In this document: in pieces, positions 1 to 7,694 of the stretch
Position numbering within the stretch: the stretch's first letter is position 1
Layout of the letters: every line of letters begins with the position of its first letter
Origin: an uncultured Thermoleophilia bacterium
GTDB taxonomy: Bacteria > Actinomycetota > Thermoleophilia > UBA2241
Direction: 5' to 3'
Assembly: GCA_903912585.1 (NCBI GenBank)
Contig: CAIWHY010000063.1
Span: 1-10,016 of the forward strand
Length of the DNA: 10,016 bases
Translations under genes and position numbers: made by a program
The notes under the pieces: generated by a model
What the model saw: the letters and a program-made list of their open reading frames with translations, nothing else
What the model was told of the DNA's origin: nothing
The model's database searches: none

Positions 1-91
1 CGCGTGCGCGGCGCTCGGCGGCCGGCGCATCCGCGGCCCAGTCCTGATGGTCCAGCGCGGACTTCCTGGCGCTGCGCCGGCTCGACGTCAC
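1..91 (-). CDS. Start of a gene after murD, probably ftsW (lipid II polymerase, SEDS family); cut by window edge
   Basis: Only the first 30 codons are in the window. They begin with a GTG whose last two bases are the first two of the murD TGA stop (GTGA overlap, 88-91). A GAGGAG Shine-Dalgarno lies at 102-107, 10 bases upstream, and the frame stays open to the edge. The visible peptide (starting MTSSRRSARKSALDHQ) is hydrophilic and rich in Arg and Ala, with no membrane segment yet. That would suit the cytoplasmic N-terminal tail of a polytopic protein. The ftsW assignment rests only on position: in dcw clusters the gene after murD is usually ftsW, followed by murG. If correct, the product polymerises glycan strands with the FtsI encoded upstream. 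murG is the main alternative. Confidence 0.5.
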   Translation of the reverse strand, partial: MTSSRRSARKSALDHQDWAADAPAAERRAR

Positions 92-1521
92 GATGCGTCA
101 GCTCCTCGCATGCGTTTCACAAGCTCGAGGAAGTGTTCGCCCCGCTGCTCGTAATCCCTATACTGGTCCCAGCTCGCGCAGGCGGGGCTGAGCAGGACGA
201 CGTCGCCCGGCGCGGCCTCGCGCGCGGCCAGGATGACCGCCGCCTCGAGGTCGCCGCAGACCACCCACGGCGTCGCCCGCGGCGCGCCGGCCGCGCGCCT
301 GGCCGCGAAAGCGGCCTCCAGCTCCGGTGCCGTTGCGCCGATCAGCAGCACCTGCCGCACCGATCCCTCGGTGGCCGCCGCCAGCCCGTCGTAAGCGGCC
401 CCTTTGTCGTAGCCGCCGAGGATCAGGTGTACGGGCCCGCTGTACGCCGTGAGGGCCTTGAGCGTGGCGTCCACGTTGGTCGCCTTGGAGTCGTTCACGT
501 AGGTGACCCCGCCCACGACGCCGGCGACCTGCAGGCGGTGCGGAACGCCCCCGAACGTGCGCAGCGTCCCGGCGGCCGATTCCGGCGGCACGCCGAGGGC
601 ACAGCAGGCAGCAGCTGCGGCGAGCGAGTTCTGCAGGTTGTGCTCGCCGCGCAGCGCAAGGTCGGCGGCGCGACACAGCGGCCGCCGCGCGCCGCCGGCG
701 TCCAGCCACAGCTCCCCGCCGGTGCTCACGCCCGCCACCAGCGGCTCGCCGCCGGGGCCCTCTTCGCGTCCCGGCGCCGACGAGAACCACCGGCGCCGGC
801 CGCCGCCGCCGATACGGCCGGCCGCCAGCTCGCCTCGGATGCCCTGGTCGTCGGCGCAGAGCAGCGCCACGTCGCCGTCGGCCTGGTTCTCGAAGATGCG
901 CAGCTTGGCGTCGGCGTAGCCGCGGTACGTACCGTGCCGGTCGATGTGGTCCGCGCTGAGGTTGAGCAGGACGGCCACATCCGGCCGGAAGCGCTCGATG
1001 TGCTCCAGCTGGAAGCTCGAGAGCTCGGCGACCACGGCGGCGTCCGCGGCGATCTCGCCCGGCATGCCGGCGAGCGCGTAGCCGACGTTGCCGCCCACGG
1101 CCACCGGCAGGCCGGCGTCCCTGAAGATCGCCCCGGCGAGCTCGGTGGTCGTCGTCTTGCCGTTGGTGCCGGTGATGCCCAGTACGCGGTTCGGGAGGAA
1201 GCGCGTCGCGATCTCGACCTCGCTCCACAGCGTCACGCCGCGCCGCAGCGCTTCCTGGACGGCGCGGCTTTCGTCCGGCACGCCGGGGCTCTTGACCAGC
1301 AGGTCGGCGCCCTCGGGCAGCAGCGCATCGGCGCCGCACAGCACCTCGACGCCGGCGGCGCGCAGTTCGGCCACGGCGTCCTTGGGCGGCGCGTCTCCCT
1401 CGTCGAGCGCGACCACGCGCACGCCGGCCAGCTCGCGCCGGGCCAGCAGCGCCGCCGGCCGGCCGCTGCGGCGCAGGCCGAGCACCGCGAGGCAGCGCAC
1501 GTCGCTCAGCTCCACGGTCAC
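88..1521 (-). CDS. murD: UDP-N-acetylmuramoyl-L-alanine--D-glutamate ligase MurD
   Basis: Cytoplasmic ATP-dependent ligase that adds D-glutamate to UDP-MurNAc-L-alanine, the second amino acid of the peptidoglycan stem. The 477-residue product shows the Mur ligase series in order. The P-loop GTNGKTT is at about 118-124, then ELSSFQLEHI (166-175) and NLSADHIDRHG (187-197). The lysine expected to be carbamylated is K206 in ADAKLRIFEN. GEHNLQNSLAA starts near 292, PHRLQ near 327 and NDSKATN near 343, and the C-terminal LLSPACASWDQY is typical of MurD. It is longer than E. coli MurD (438 residues), partly through a Gly/Arg-rich stretch near 234-270. The N-terminal dinucleotide-fold motif reads GLRRSG, so the second glycine of the usual GxGxSG is Arg. 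The GTG start overlaps the mraY stop by four bases (GTGA, 1518-1521), as at the murD/next-gene junction. Confidence 0.97.
   Translation of the reverse strand: MTVELSDVRCLAVLGLRRSGRPAALLARRELAGVRVVALDEGDAPPKDAVAELRAAGVEVLCGADALLPEGADLLVKSPGVPDESRAVQEALRRGVTLWSEVEIATRFLPNRVLGITGTNGKTTTTELAGAIFRDAGLPVAVGGNVGYALAGMPGEIAADAAVVAELSSFQLEHIERFRPDVAVLLNLSADHIDRHGTYRGYADAKLRIFENQADGDVALLCADDQGIRGELAAGRIGGGGRRRWFSSAPGREEGPGGEPLVAGVSTGGELWLDAGGARRPLCRAADLALRGEHNLQNSLAAAAACCALGVPPESAAGTLRTFGGVPHRLQVAGVVGGVTYVNDSKATNVDATLKALTAYSGPVHLILGGYDKGAAYDGLAAATEGSVRQVLLIGATAPELEAAFAARRAAGAPRATPWVVCGDLEAAVILAAREAAPGDVVLLSPACASWDQYRDYEQRGEHFLELVKRMRGADAS
102..107 (-). promoter_or_regulatory. Ribosome binding site GAGGAG for the gene after murD
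   Basis: GAGGAG on the minus strand lies inside the last codons of murD, 10 bases before the GTG at 89-91. Together with the GTGA stop/start overlap it supports the choice of that GTG and points to translational coupling with murD. Confidence 0.5.
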
Positions 1522-2513
1522 CCCGACCGGTACGTGGCGTAGTACGCGGCGAACCCGGCGCCGGCGAAGATCGCGGCGATGATCCAGAAGCGGACGATGA
1601 TCTTGGTCTCCGACCAGGCCTTGAGCTCGAAGTGATGGTGGAGCGGCGCCATCAGCAGGACGCGGCGGTGGAACAGCTTGAAGGAGATCACCTGCGCCGC
1701 CACCGACGCGGCCTCGATGACGAAGAGGCCGCCGAGGATGATGAGCACGAACTCCGTGCGCGTCATCACCGCCATGCCGGCGATGGCCCCGCCGAGGCCC
1801 AGCGACCCGGTGTCGCCCATGAACACGTCCGCCGGGAACGTGTTGTACCAGAGGAAGCCGAGACAGGCGCCGCCGATGCAGCCGGAGACGACCATGAGGT
1901 CGGTGATGCCGGGGTCGTGGGCGTTGCGGCCGATCACGAAGGCGATGCCGGCGAGGGAGACGAGCACGATCGCCGAGGCGCCGGCGGCGAGGCCGTCAAG
2001 GCCGTCGGTGAGGTTGACGGCGTTCGAGAAGCCGGCCAGCGTGAGGAAGATCAGCGTGTAGAAGCCGATGGTGCCGAGCTGCAGCTTGTAGGCCGTGAAC
2101 GGGATGTCGACGCGCGTGTCCAGGCCCACGAAGTGGATGGCGACGAAGCCGATGAAGAGCGCCAGCACCAGCTGGAAGAGCAGCTTGTAGCGGGCCGCCA
2201 GCCCCAGCGAACGCTTGCGCACGATCTTGATCCAGTCGTCGATGAACCCGATGAAGGCGTTGCCGAGCGCGGCGATCATCACCGTGATGGAGGCCACCGA
2301 GAAGCGGCTGAAGATGAGGAACGGGATGACGACGGCGAACCAGATCAGGACGCCGCCCATCGTGGGCGTGCCCTCCTTGGTCAGGTGGCCTGCCGGGCCG
2401 TCCTCGCGGATGTTCTGGCCGAACTCGTTCAGGCGCAGCCAGCGGATGAAGGCCGGGCCGATGAGGAGCACCATCACCATGGCGACCACGCTGGCGCCCA
2501 TCGCCCTAAGCAT
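1518..2513 (-). CDS. mraY: Phospho-N-acetylmuramoyl-pentapeptide-transferase MraY
   Basis: Integral membrane enzyme that transfers phospho-MurNAc-pentapeptide from its UDP carrier to undecaprenyl phosphate, making lipid I on the inner face of the membrane. The 331 residues are almost wholly hydrophobic, consistent with about ten membrane segments. The length fits the shorter Gram-positive MraY proteins rather than the 360-residue E. coli form. Diagnostic motifs are TPTMGG (about 49-54), FIDDWIK with the Asp pair D92/D93, NLTDGLDGLA (167-176), FMGDTGSLGLGG with D234, and the LHHHFE loop (291-296). These acidic residues are the Mg-binding and catalytic ones of the family. The ATG lies inside the end of murF (8-bp overlap). 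A second ATG at codon 5 is possible, since neither has a strong Shine-Dalgarno. The 3' end overlaps murD by GTGA. Confidence 0.97.
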   Translation of the reverse strand: MLRAMGASVVAMVMVLLIGPAFIRWLRLNEFGQNIREDGPAGHLTKEGTPTMGGVLIWFAVVIPFLIFSRFSVASITVMIAALGNAFIGFIDDWIKIVRKRSLGLAARYKLLFQLVLALFIGFVAIHFVGLDTRVDIPFTAYKLQLGTIGFYTLIFLTLAGFSNAVNLTDGLDGLAAGASAIVLVSLAGIAFVIGRNAHDPGITDLMVVSGCIGGACLGFLWYNTFPADVFMGDTGSLGLGGAIAGMAVMTRTEFVLIILGGLFVIEAASVAAQVISFKLFHRRVLLMAPLHHHFELKAWSETKIIVRFWIIAAIFAGAGFAAYYATYRSG

Positions 2514-3906
2514 CGCGCGCCACCGCTCCCCGGGGGCCGGCCGGCGCGGCGGCGCCGGCCTCCGCCAGCGCCTCCGCCACGCGTTCCAGGCGCAGGAGGC
2601 GTGACGCCTTCACCAGCACGGCGCTGCCGGCGGGCACCGTCTCGGGCAGCGCCGCGATGCACTCGTCCACGGTCGCGAACCAGCGCTCGTCGGCGGAGCC
2701 GGTGAGGAAGTCGCGCGCGAGGTCGCCCACGGCCACCAGGCGCACGCCGGCGGCGGCGCAGTGCTCGCCGACGGCGCGGTGGAAGGCGTCGGCGCCGGGA
2801 CCGAGCTCGTACATGTCGCCGAGCACTGCGACCGTCGGCCTGCCGTCGGCGATGCTCGCCAGATGGTCGATGGCGGCGTTCATGGCCGCCGGGTTGGCGT
2901 TGTAGGCATCGTTGAGCAGCAGTCCGCCGCCGGGCAGCTCGGACACGGCGCCGCGGAGGTCGCTGAAGGCGACCTGGGCGGCGCCTTCCCGGGCCTCGTC
3001 GAGGCGGTAGCCGAGCTCGAGGAACGCCGACAGCGCGGCGAGCGCGTCCTGGAGGTAGTGCCTCCCGGTGAAGCTGAAGTCGAGGGCGCCGCGGTGGCCG
3101 AAGGCGTCGACGAGCACGTGGGTACTGGTCCCGCGGCGTTCCTCGTCGACGATGTGCACGTCGGCGTCGTCGCCGCCGAAGGTGACGACGCGGCCGTGGT
3201 GGCGGCCGACGTGGCGCTCGAGCAGCGCCTCCCCTGCCGGCACGACGGCGGTGCCGCCGCGGAGCTCCTCGATCAGCTCGGCCTTGGCGGCCGCCACGTC
3301 CACGATCGTGCCCACGAGCTCGAGGTGGACCGGCGCGATGGTCGTGATCACGCCGACGTCCGGCATGGCGATCTGCGCGAGCTCGCGGATCTGCCCCGCT
3401 CCGCGCATCGCCATCTCGACGACGACCACCTCGGTCCTCTCGTCGATCTCGAGCAGCGTCAGCGGCACGCCGATCTCGTTGTTGAGGTTGGCGCTCGTCG
3501 CCACGGTACGCGCCACGGGGCGCAGCAGGGCGGCGAGGATGTCTTTGGTCGAGGTCTTGCCGGCGCTGCCGGTGATGGCCACGACGAGGGCGCCGGCGAG
3601 ACCGCGCACGTGGCTGGCCAGCCGTTGCAACGCCACCAGACCGTCGTAGACCACGATGCGCGGCGCGGCGGGCGGAAGCCCCGCGGCCGCGCCGCTGCGC
3701 ACGACGACGGCGGCCGCGCCGGCGGCGAGCGCCGCCGCTGCATACGCATCTCCGTCGAAGTTCTCCCCGCGCAGGGCGACGAAGAGGTCGCCGGGCGCGA
3801 GGCGGCGGGTGTCGGTGCAGACGTGCCGCACCACGGTCTTGGGGTCGCCTGCCTGCAGCGTGCCTCCGCATGCGGCGGCGATCTCGGCGAGAGTCAGCGC
3901 CAGCAC
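2506..3906 (-). CDS. murF: UDP-N-acetylmuramoyl-tripeptide--D-alanyl-D-alanine ligase MurF
   Basis: Cytoplasmic ligase that adds the D-Ala-D-Ala dipeptide to UDP-MurNAc-tripeptide and so completes the pentapeptide used by MraY, encoded next. The 466-residue product has an N-terminal substrate-binding domain with DTRRLAPGDLFVAL (32-45) and the P-loop GSAGKTST (113-120). It also has NLNNEIGVPLTLLE (about 140-153), the VHLE motif (193-196) and the predicted carbamylated lysine in VAAAKAELIE (K208). NDAYNANPAAM (near 330) and the C-terminal VLVKASRLLRLE match the MurF-specific motifs DAYNANP and VLVKGSR; the variant KASRLLRLE is mildly divergent. It starts with GTG 4 bases after the murE stop, without a good Shine-Dalgarno, so translation probably depends on coupling to murE. 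The stop is TAG inside the mraY start region. Confidence 0.96.
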   Translation of the reverse strand: MLALTLAEIAAACGGTLQAGDPKTVVRHVCTDTRRLAPGDLFVALRGENFDGDAYAAAALAAGAAAVVVRSGAAAGLPPAAPRIVVYDGLVALQRLASHVRGLAGALVVAITGSAGKTSTKDILAALLRPVARTVATSANLNNEIGVPLTLLEIDERTEVVVVEMAMRGAGQIRELAQIAMPDVGVITTIAPVHLELVGTIVDVAAAKAELIEELRGGTAVVPAGEALLERHVGRHHGRVVTFGGDDADVHIVDEERRGTSTHVLVDAFGHRGALDFSFTGRHYLQDALAALSAFLELGYRLDEAREGAAQVAFSDLRGAVSELPGGGLLLNDAYNANPAAMNAAIDHLASIADGRPTVAVLGDMYELGPGADAFHRAVGEHCAAAGVRLVAVGDLARDFLTGSADERWFATVDECIAALPETVPAGSAVLVKASRLLRLERVAEALAEAGAAAPAGPRGAVARDA

Positions 3907-3910
3907 GCGG

Positions 3911-5419
3911 TCACCAGCCCCCGCCGAGCTCGCCGAGGAGCTCCTCGGCCACGGCGCGGTCGTCGAAGGGGATGCGCTTGTCCCCGACGATCTGGCCCTG
4001 CTCGTGACCCTTGCCGGCGATCACGACCGTGTCTCCGTCGCGCGCCTCGTCCAGGGCGATGAGGATGGCGGCGCGCCGGTCCGGCTCCAGCGTCACGTGT
4101 GCGAGGAGATCGCGCGGGACCCCGGCGACGATCTCGTCGAGGATCGCCAGCGGTTCCTCGCTGCGCGGGTTGTCCGAGGTGATGACGGCGCGGTCGGCGC
4201 AACGCGCGCCGATCTCGCCCATCAGCGGCCGCTTGCCGCGGTCGCGGTCACCGCCGCACCCGAAGACGACGATGACCCTGCCGCGCGTCACGGCGCGCGC
4301 CGCGGCGAGGGCGTTCTCCAGCGAGTCGGGCGTGTGCGAGTAGTCGACGACGACGCTGAACGGCTGGCCGGCGCGCACCGCCTGGAAGCGGCCGGGCACG
4401 CCCTCGGTGGTCTCGAGGCCGCGCACAACGGCTCCGGCCGGGACGCCGAGGGCGAGCCCGGCGGTGGCGGCAGCGAGGGCGTTCTCCACGTTGAAGCGCG
4501 CCGCCAGGCGCAGCGCGACGCGCTCCTCCACGGCGAGGCGCGGCACCGAGAGCGTGAAGGCGGACGCGTCGGCGCGCAGGTCGAGGTCGCTGGCCAGCGC
4601 ATCGACAGCTTCGGGAACGCCCGGCGCACCGGCGACGGCGCAGGTCCAGAGGCCGTCGCCGTACTCGGGCCGGCAGTCGTCGATGAGGCGCCGGCCGAAC
4701 TCGTCGCCGGCGTTCACGACCGCGACGGCCGAGCCGTTGCGGGCGCCGTCCGGGAGGAAGAGCCGGCGCTTGGCGGCGAAGTAGTCGTCGAGGTCGGTGT
4801 GGTAGTCGAGGTGGTCTCTCGTGAGGTTCGTGAAGACGACCGCGTCGAAGTCGATGCCGGCGGCGCGCTCCTGCGCGAGGGCGTGCGAGCTCACTTCGAA
4901 GGCGCAGGCCTGATCCCCGGCGTCCAGCATCTCGCGGAACATGCGCTGCAGGTCGAGGGACTCCGCCGTGGTGAGCGTCACGGGGCGTTCCTCGCCGCCT
5001 ATGCGGTTCACGACCGTGCCCAGCAGGCCGCAGCCCTGGCCCGCCGCGCCGAGGATCCCGGCGACGAGATGGGCGGTCGTCGTCTTGCCGTTGGTGCCGG
5101 TCACCCCGACGACGCGCAGCGAAGCCGACGGGTCGCCGTACCAGCGCGCCGCCACGAGCGCCATGGCGCGGCGCACCGACGGGACGATGACCGCCGCGGG
5201 CGCCTCTCCGGTCTCACGTTCGCAGACCAGCGCCGCGGCCCCTGCGGCGGCGGCGCGGCCGGCGAACTCGTGGCCGTCGAACTTGAGCCCGGGGACGCAA
5301 AAGAAAAGCGTGCCGTCGGCGACGTCACGCGTGTGGTAGGCGAGGCCTCGGATCTCGGTGGATGGGTCGCCGCGCACGGTTGCGCCGGAGACCCCACCGA
5401 CCAGCTCAGCAAGCTTCAT
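3911..5419 (-). CDS. murE: UDP-N-acetylmuramoyl-L-alanyl-D-glutamate--2,6-diaminopimelate ligase MurE
   Basis: Cytoplasmic ATP-dependent ligase adding the third residue of the stem peptide. The amino acid specificity loop reads DNPRSEEP (416-423). DNPR is the recognised signature for meso-diaminopimelate; lysine-adding MurE proteins differ here, so this organism most likely makes meso-DAP peptidoglycan. Other landmarks are LFFCVPGLKFDGHEF (38-52), the P-loop GTNGKTTT (108-115), TTAESLDL (150-157), EVSSHAL (175-181), NLTRDHLDYH (198-207) and the carbamylated-lysine candidate K217 in DYFAAKRRLF. DYSHTPDSLENAL (359-371) and the C-terminal GKGHEQGQ follow. I chose the ATG at 5417-5419 (502 residues, starting MKLAELVGG). 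The frame runs up to a TTG at 5437, but that would add only six atypical residues. No Shine-Dalgarno precedes the ATG; an extended -10 motif lies 8 bases upstream, so it may be expressed from a leaderless transcript. Confidence 0.97.
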   Translation of the reverse strand: MKLAELVGGVSGATVRGDPSTEIRGLAYHTRDVADGTLFFCVPGLKFDGHEFAGRAAAAGAAALVCERETGEAPAAVIVPSVRRAMALVAARWYGDPSASLRVVGVTGTNGKTTTAHLVAGILGAAGQGCGLLGTVVNRIGGEERPVTLTTAESLDLQRMFREMLDAGDQACAFEVSSHALAQERAAGIDFDAVVFTNLTRDHLDYHTDLDDYFAAKRRLFLPDGARNGSAVAVVNAGDEFGRRLIDDCRPEYGDGLWTCAVAGAPGVPEAVDALASDLDLRADASAFTLSVPRLAVEERVALRLAARFNVENALAAATAGLALGVPAGAVVRGLETTEGVPGRFQAVRAGQPFSVVVDYSHTPDSLENALAAARAVTRGRVIVVFGCGGDRDRGKRPLMGEIGARCADRAVITSDNPRSEEPLAILDEIVAGVPRDLLAHVTLEPDRRAAILIALDEARDGDTVVIAGKGHEQGQIVGDKRIPFDDRAVAEELLGELGGGW

Positions 5420-5427
5420 CGCGGCGG

Positions 5428-5436
5428 ATTCTATCA
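5428..5436 (-). promoter_or_regulatory. Candidate extended -10 promoter for murE
   Basis: On the minus strand the gap between ftsI and murE contains TGATAGAAT: a TG-n extension followed by TAGAAT, which fits the actinobacterial -10 consensus TAnnnT. It ends 8 bases before the murE ATG, which has no Shine-Dalgarno, so transcription could start at or next to the start codon. The hexamer 17 bases upstream (GTGGAG) is not a convincing -35, which an extended -10 may not need. The motif is AT-rich against a very GC-rich background. It is a sequence match only. Confidence 0.4.
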
Positions 5437-5456
5437 AACCGGCTGCCCCACTCCAC

Positions 5457-5494
5457 CCCGCGCGGCGCGGCCCTCCGTGGCGCGGCCGCGCGGG
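5457..5494 (-). repeat. GC-rich inverted repeat between ftsI and murE (possible attenuator or mRNA-processing hairpin)
   Basis: CCCGCGCGGC (5457-5466) and GCCGCGCGGG (5485-5494) are perfect 10-bp reverse complements separated by 18 bases. The structure begins 4 bases after the ftsI stop on the minus strand. The copies of GGCGCGGCC at 5464-5472 and 5479-5487 are a direct repeat, so alternative pairings exist. No T-run follows, so this is not a standard intrinsic terminator. In very GC-rich DNA such repeats can also arise by chance. Confidence 0.4.
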
Positions 5495-5498
5495 CCGT

Positions 5499-7262
5499 TC
5501 ACGGCGCGATCTCCAGGTGTCCCAGGGCGAAGTGCATGATCTTCTGCACGGCCGGCGCGGCGATGTCGCCGCCGAAGATGGACGTGCGCGGCGAGTCGAC
5601 GGCGACCATCACCACGAGCCGCGGATGGTCCGCCGGCACCATGCCGATGAACGAGGCCACGTAGTCGCTCGGGGAGTAGCCGCCGCCGTTCGGCAACGCC
5701 TTCTCGGCGGTCCCGGTCTTGCCCGCCACGACGTAGCCGGGGATCTTGGCCTTGAGGCCGGTGCCGTGATCGACCGCCGCGGCGAGCATCGTGCGTACCG
5801 ACGCGGCGATGCGCGCCGGGATGACGCGGCGGCCTGCAGGCTCGCTGAACACCTGCGTGCCGACCTGCTCGACCAGGTGCGGCTTCATGTAGACGCCGTC
5901 GTTGGCCACCGCCGCGAACGCGGCGGTGATCTGCAGCGGCGTCACCGAGATCCCTTGCCCCATCGGCAGGTTGATGATGGTCGTGCCAGACCAGTTGTCC
6001 GCCGCCGGGACGTAGCCGGCAGACTCACCCGGGAACGCGATCCCCGTGGCCTTGCCAAAGCCGTAGGCTTCGGCCCACTTGAGCAGCGCGGCCTGCCCCA
6101 TCTTCATGCCGATCTTCACGGCGCCGACGTTGCTCGAGTTCACGAGGATGTCCTTGACGTTGTAGTCCACGGTGCCGCGGTTCTCGGCCTCGTGGATCGT
6201 GGATCCGTAGAGGGTGAGGGTGGGCGGCAGGGAGAGGCGCTCGTGCGCGTTCACCGTGCCGTCGGCGAGCGCCCCCGAGATGGTCACCAGCTTGAAGATC
6301 GAACCCGGCTCGTAGGCGTCGGTGATGGCGCGGTTGGCGTCGTTCGCCTGATCGAGGCCGAAGTCGTTGTTCTTGACCTCGGGCATGTTGACCATGGCGA
6401 GGATGTCGCCGGTGCGCGGGTCCATGACGATCGCGACGGCTTTCTTCGCGCTGGACGAGCTGAGCGTGTGCTTGAGCACGTCCTCGGCCGTGTACTGGAT
6501 GTCCTCGTCGAGCGTGAGGCGCACGTCCTGCCCCGCCGCCGGCTGCGTCTGCCGGATGGTCTTGAGCGCCTGGCCGGCAGGGTCGCGCACGATGACCTCG
6601 CTGCCGGCCTTGCCGCTGAGCTGCCGGTCGTACTCCAGCTCGAGGCCGGCGAGCCCGTTATTGTCGACGCCGGCGAAGCCGAGGACCTGGGCCGCGGAAC
6701 CCTTCATCGGGTACGCCCGCGACTCGCCGGCGTAGGCGCCCACTCCGGGCAGCCGCAGAGCGAGGGCGGCCTTCGCGAGCATCGGATCGACGTTGCGGGC
6801 CACGAAGGCGAACCTGAGCTTGCGGTCAGACAACGTGGCGAGCAAGTCGCGGCGCTCGCTCTTCTTGTGCAGCTGAAGCGCCGCCCCGAGCTCGCGGGCA
6901 GCCGTGCTTGGATCAGTCAGGAGATAGGGCGTCGCGAAGACCGTCTCGGTAGGCTTGCCGACGGCCAGCTCCTTGCCGTTGCGGTCGAGGATGGCGCCGC
7001 GGGGCGCCGGCAGGACGATGGTGGCGGTCTGCTGGGCGAGGGCGATCTTGGTCAGATTGGCGGACGAGGAGGCGAGCGCCACGGCTCTGCCGCCCACGAG
7101 CACCAGAAAGACGGTGAAGATCAGGCGCAGGAGCCGGATGCGGCCGTCGACGCCCTTGCCCCCGCCGACTCCTCCGCCGCGCGCGAACCGGGCCGTCAGC
7201 CCGCGCAGGCCGCCGTCGCGCCCGCCGGCCACGCGACGCCGTCCTGTGCGCGCGGATGCCAT
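5499..7262 (-). CDS. ftsI: Peptidoglycan D,D-transpeptidase FtsI (class B penicillin-binding protein, PBP3 type)
   Basis: Septal transpeptidase that crosslinks stem peptides outside the membrane, normally working with FtsW and under FtsQLB control. The 587 residues comprise a Gly/Arg-rich cytoplasmic tail (1-40) and one membrane segment (about 43-64, LLRLIFTVFLVLVGGRAVAL). The PBP dimerisation domain follows, with RGAILDRNGKELA (88-100), and then the transpeptidase domain. The catalytic motifs are all present: S321-I-F-K324 with the active serine, S376-S-N378, and K515-T-G-T518. The protein ends shortly after the transpeptidase fold, so there are no C-terminal PASTA domains, unlike many Gram-positive division PBPs. 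The ATG shares its A with the ftsL stop (TGATG), preceded by AGAGG. A 79-bp gap separates it from murE. Confidence 0.95.
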   Translation of the reverse strand: MASARTGRRRVAGGRDGGLRGLTARFARGGGVGGGKGVDGRIRLLRLIFTVFLVLVGGRAVALASSSANLTKIALAQQTATIVLPAPRGAILDRNGKELAVGKPTETVFATPYLLTDPSTAARELGAALQLHKKSERRDLLATLSDRKLRFAFVARNVDPMLAKAALALRLPGVGAYAGESRAYPMKGSAAQVLGFAGVDNNGLAGLELEYDRQLSGKAGSEVIVRDPAGQALKTIRQTQPAAGQDVRLTLDEDIQYTAEDVLKHTLSSSSAKKAVAIVMDPRTGDILAMVNMPEVKNNDFGLDQANDANRAITDAYEPGSIFKLVTISGALADGTVNAHERLSLPPTLTLYGSTIHEAENRGTVDYNVKDILVNSSNVGAVKIGMKMGQAALLKWAEAYGFGKATGIAFPGESAGYVPAADNWSGTTIINLPMGQGISVTPLQITAAFAAVANDGVYMKPHLVEQVGTQVFSEPAGRRVIPARIAASVRTMLAAAVDHGTGLKAKIPGYVVAGKTGTAEKALPNGGGYSPSDYVASFIGMVPADHPRLVVMVAVDSPRTSIFGGDIAAPAVQKIMHFALGHLEIAP

Positions 7263-7690
7263 CAGTTCCTCTCAGCCACCTGAGTCGCCGTCGTCGACCT
7301 GTGGACATTGAGGTAGACGGGTGCGCGCCCGAACTCGACTAGACCGAGCTGCTTCACGGCGATCTCGCGGATGTTGACGCTCGAGCCCTGGTTGGCGACC
7401 GTCTCCTGAAGATGCTGGTTCTCGGCGCTGAGGCGTCCCACCTCGCGCGCCAGCGCGTCGGTCTGCAGGCTCTTCTGCACCACGGCGAAGCTCAGCGCGA
7501 CCCGCCCGACGGCGAGGACGGTGAGGCAGATGACGAACACGACGAAGAGCCGCGTCAGTCGGGCGCGCTGCGCCGCGCGCTGCCGGGCCTGCGGCGCCCG
7601 GCGCGCGGCCGGCCGCGCCGGGAGGCGCTCTGCGTCCTGCCTGCGGCGCGGGACTGTCGCCGCCTGCCGCGCCTGTGCCGCTGTCGCCAC
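7262..7690 (-). CDS. ftsL: FtsL/DivIC-type bitopic cell division protein
   Basis: Small divisome protein, 142 residues. It has a basic Arg/Ala-rich cytoplasmic N-terminus (1-45), one membrane helix (about 48-68, FVVFVICLTVLAVGRVALSF), and a short periplasm-side coiled coil (about 70-100, with the heptad-like VGRLSAENQHLQETV). It then has REIAVKQLGLVEF (108-120), resembling the conserved end of the FtsL and FtsB/DivIC coiled-coil families. Members act as a scaffold that activates FtsWI. The name ftsL comes mainly from its place between rsmH and ftsI; sequence alone cannot separate FtsL from a DivIC-like protein. I chose the GTG at 7688-7690 because AGGAGG lies 4 bases upstream. The frame is open further up to 7825, but that part lies within rsmH and reads as a Pro/Arg-rich shadow. 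The 3' end overlaps the ftsI start by one base. Confidence 0.85.
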   Translation of the reverse strand: MATAAQARQAATVPRRRQDAERLPARPAARRAPQARQRAAQRARLTRLFVVFVICLTVLAVGRVALSFAVVQKSLQTDALAREVGRLSAENQHLQETVANQGSSVNIREIAVKQLGLVEFGRAPVYLNVHRSTTATQVAERN

Positions 7691-7694
7691 CGTG

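Noticed and set aside
4..1542. 512-codon plus-strand open frame opposite murD
   Set aside because: Arg/Ala/Gly/His-rich antisense translation with no fold or motif; murD on the other strand has all family motifs.
2474..3871. 465-codon minus-strand frame overlapping murF in another register
   Set aside because: Extreme Arg-rich low-complexity sequence, a +1 or +2 shadow of murF.
5420..5437. TTG at 5437 as the murE start
   Set aside because: Adds six residues not typical of MurE, has no ribosome site, and its codon overlaps the candidate extended -10; the ATG at 5419 gives the standard N-terminus.
3656..5539. 627-codon plus-strand open frame opposite murE
   Set aside because: Shadow of murE caused by GC-rich codon bias; compositionally skewed and lacking recognisable domains.
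5358..7283. 641-codon plus-strand open frame opposite ftsI
   Set aside because: Antisense frame in high-GC DNA with His/Arg/Gly-rich low-complexity content and no motifs. The minus strand holds a complete class B PBP.
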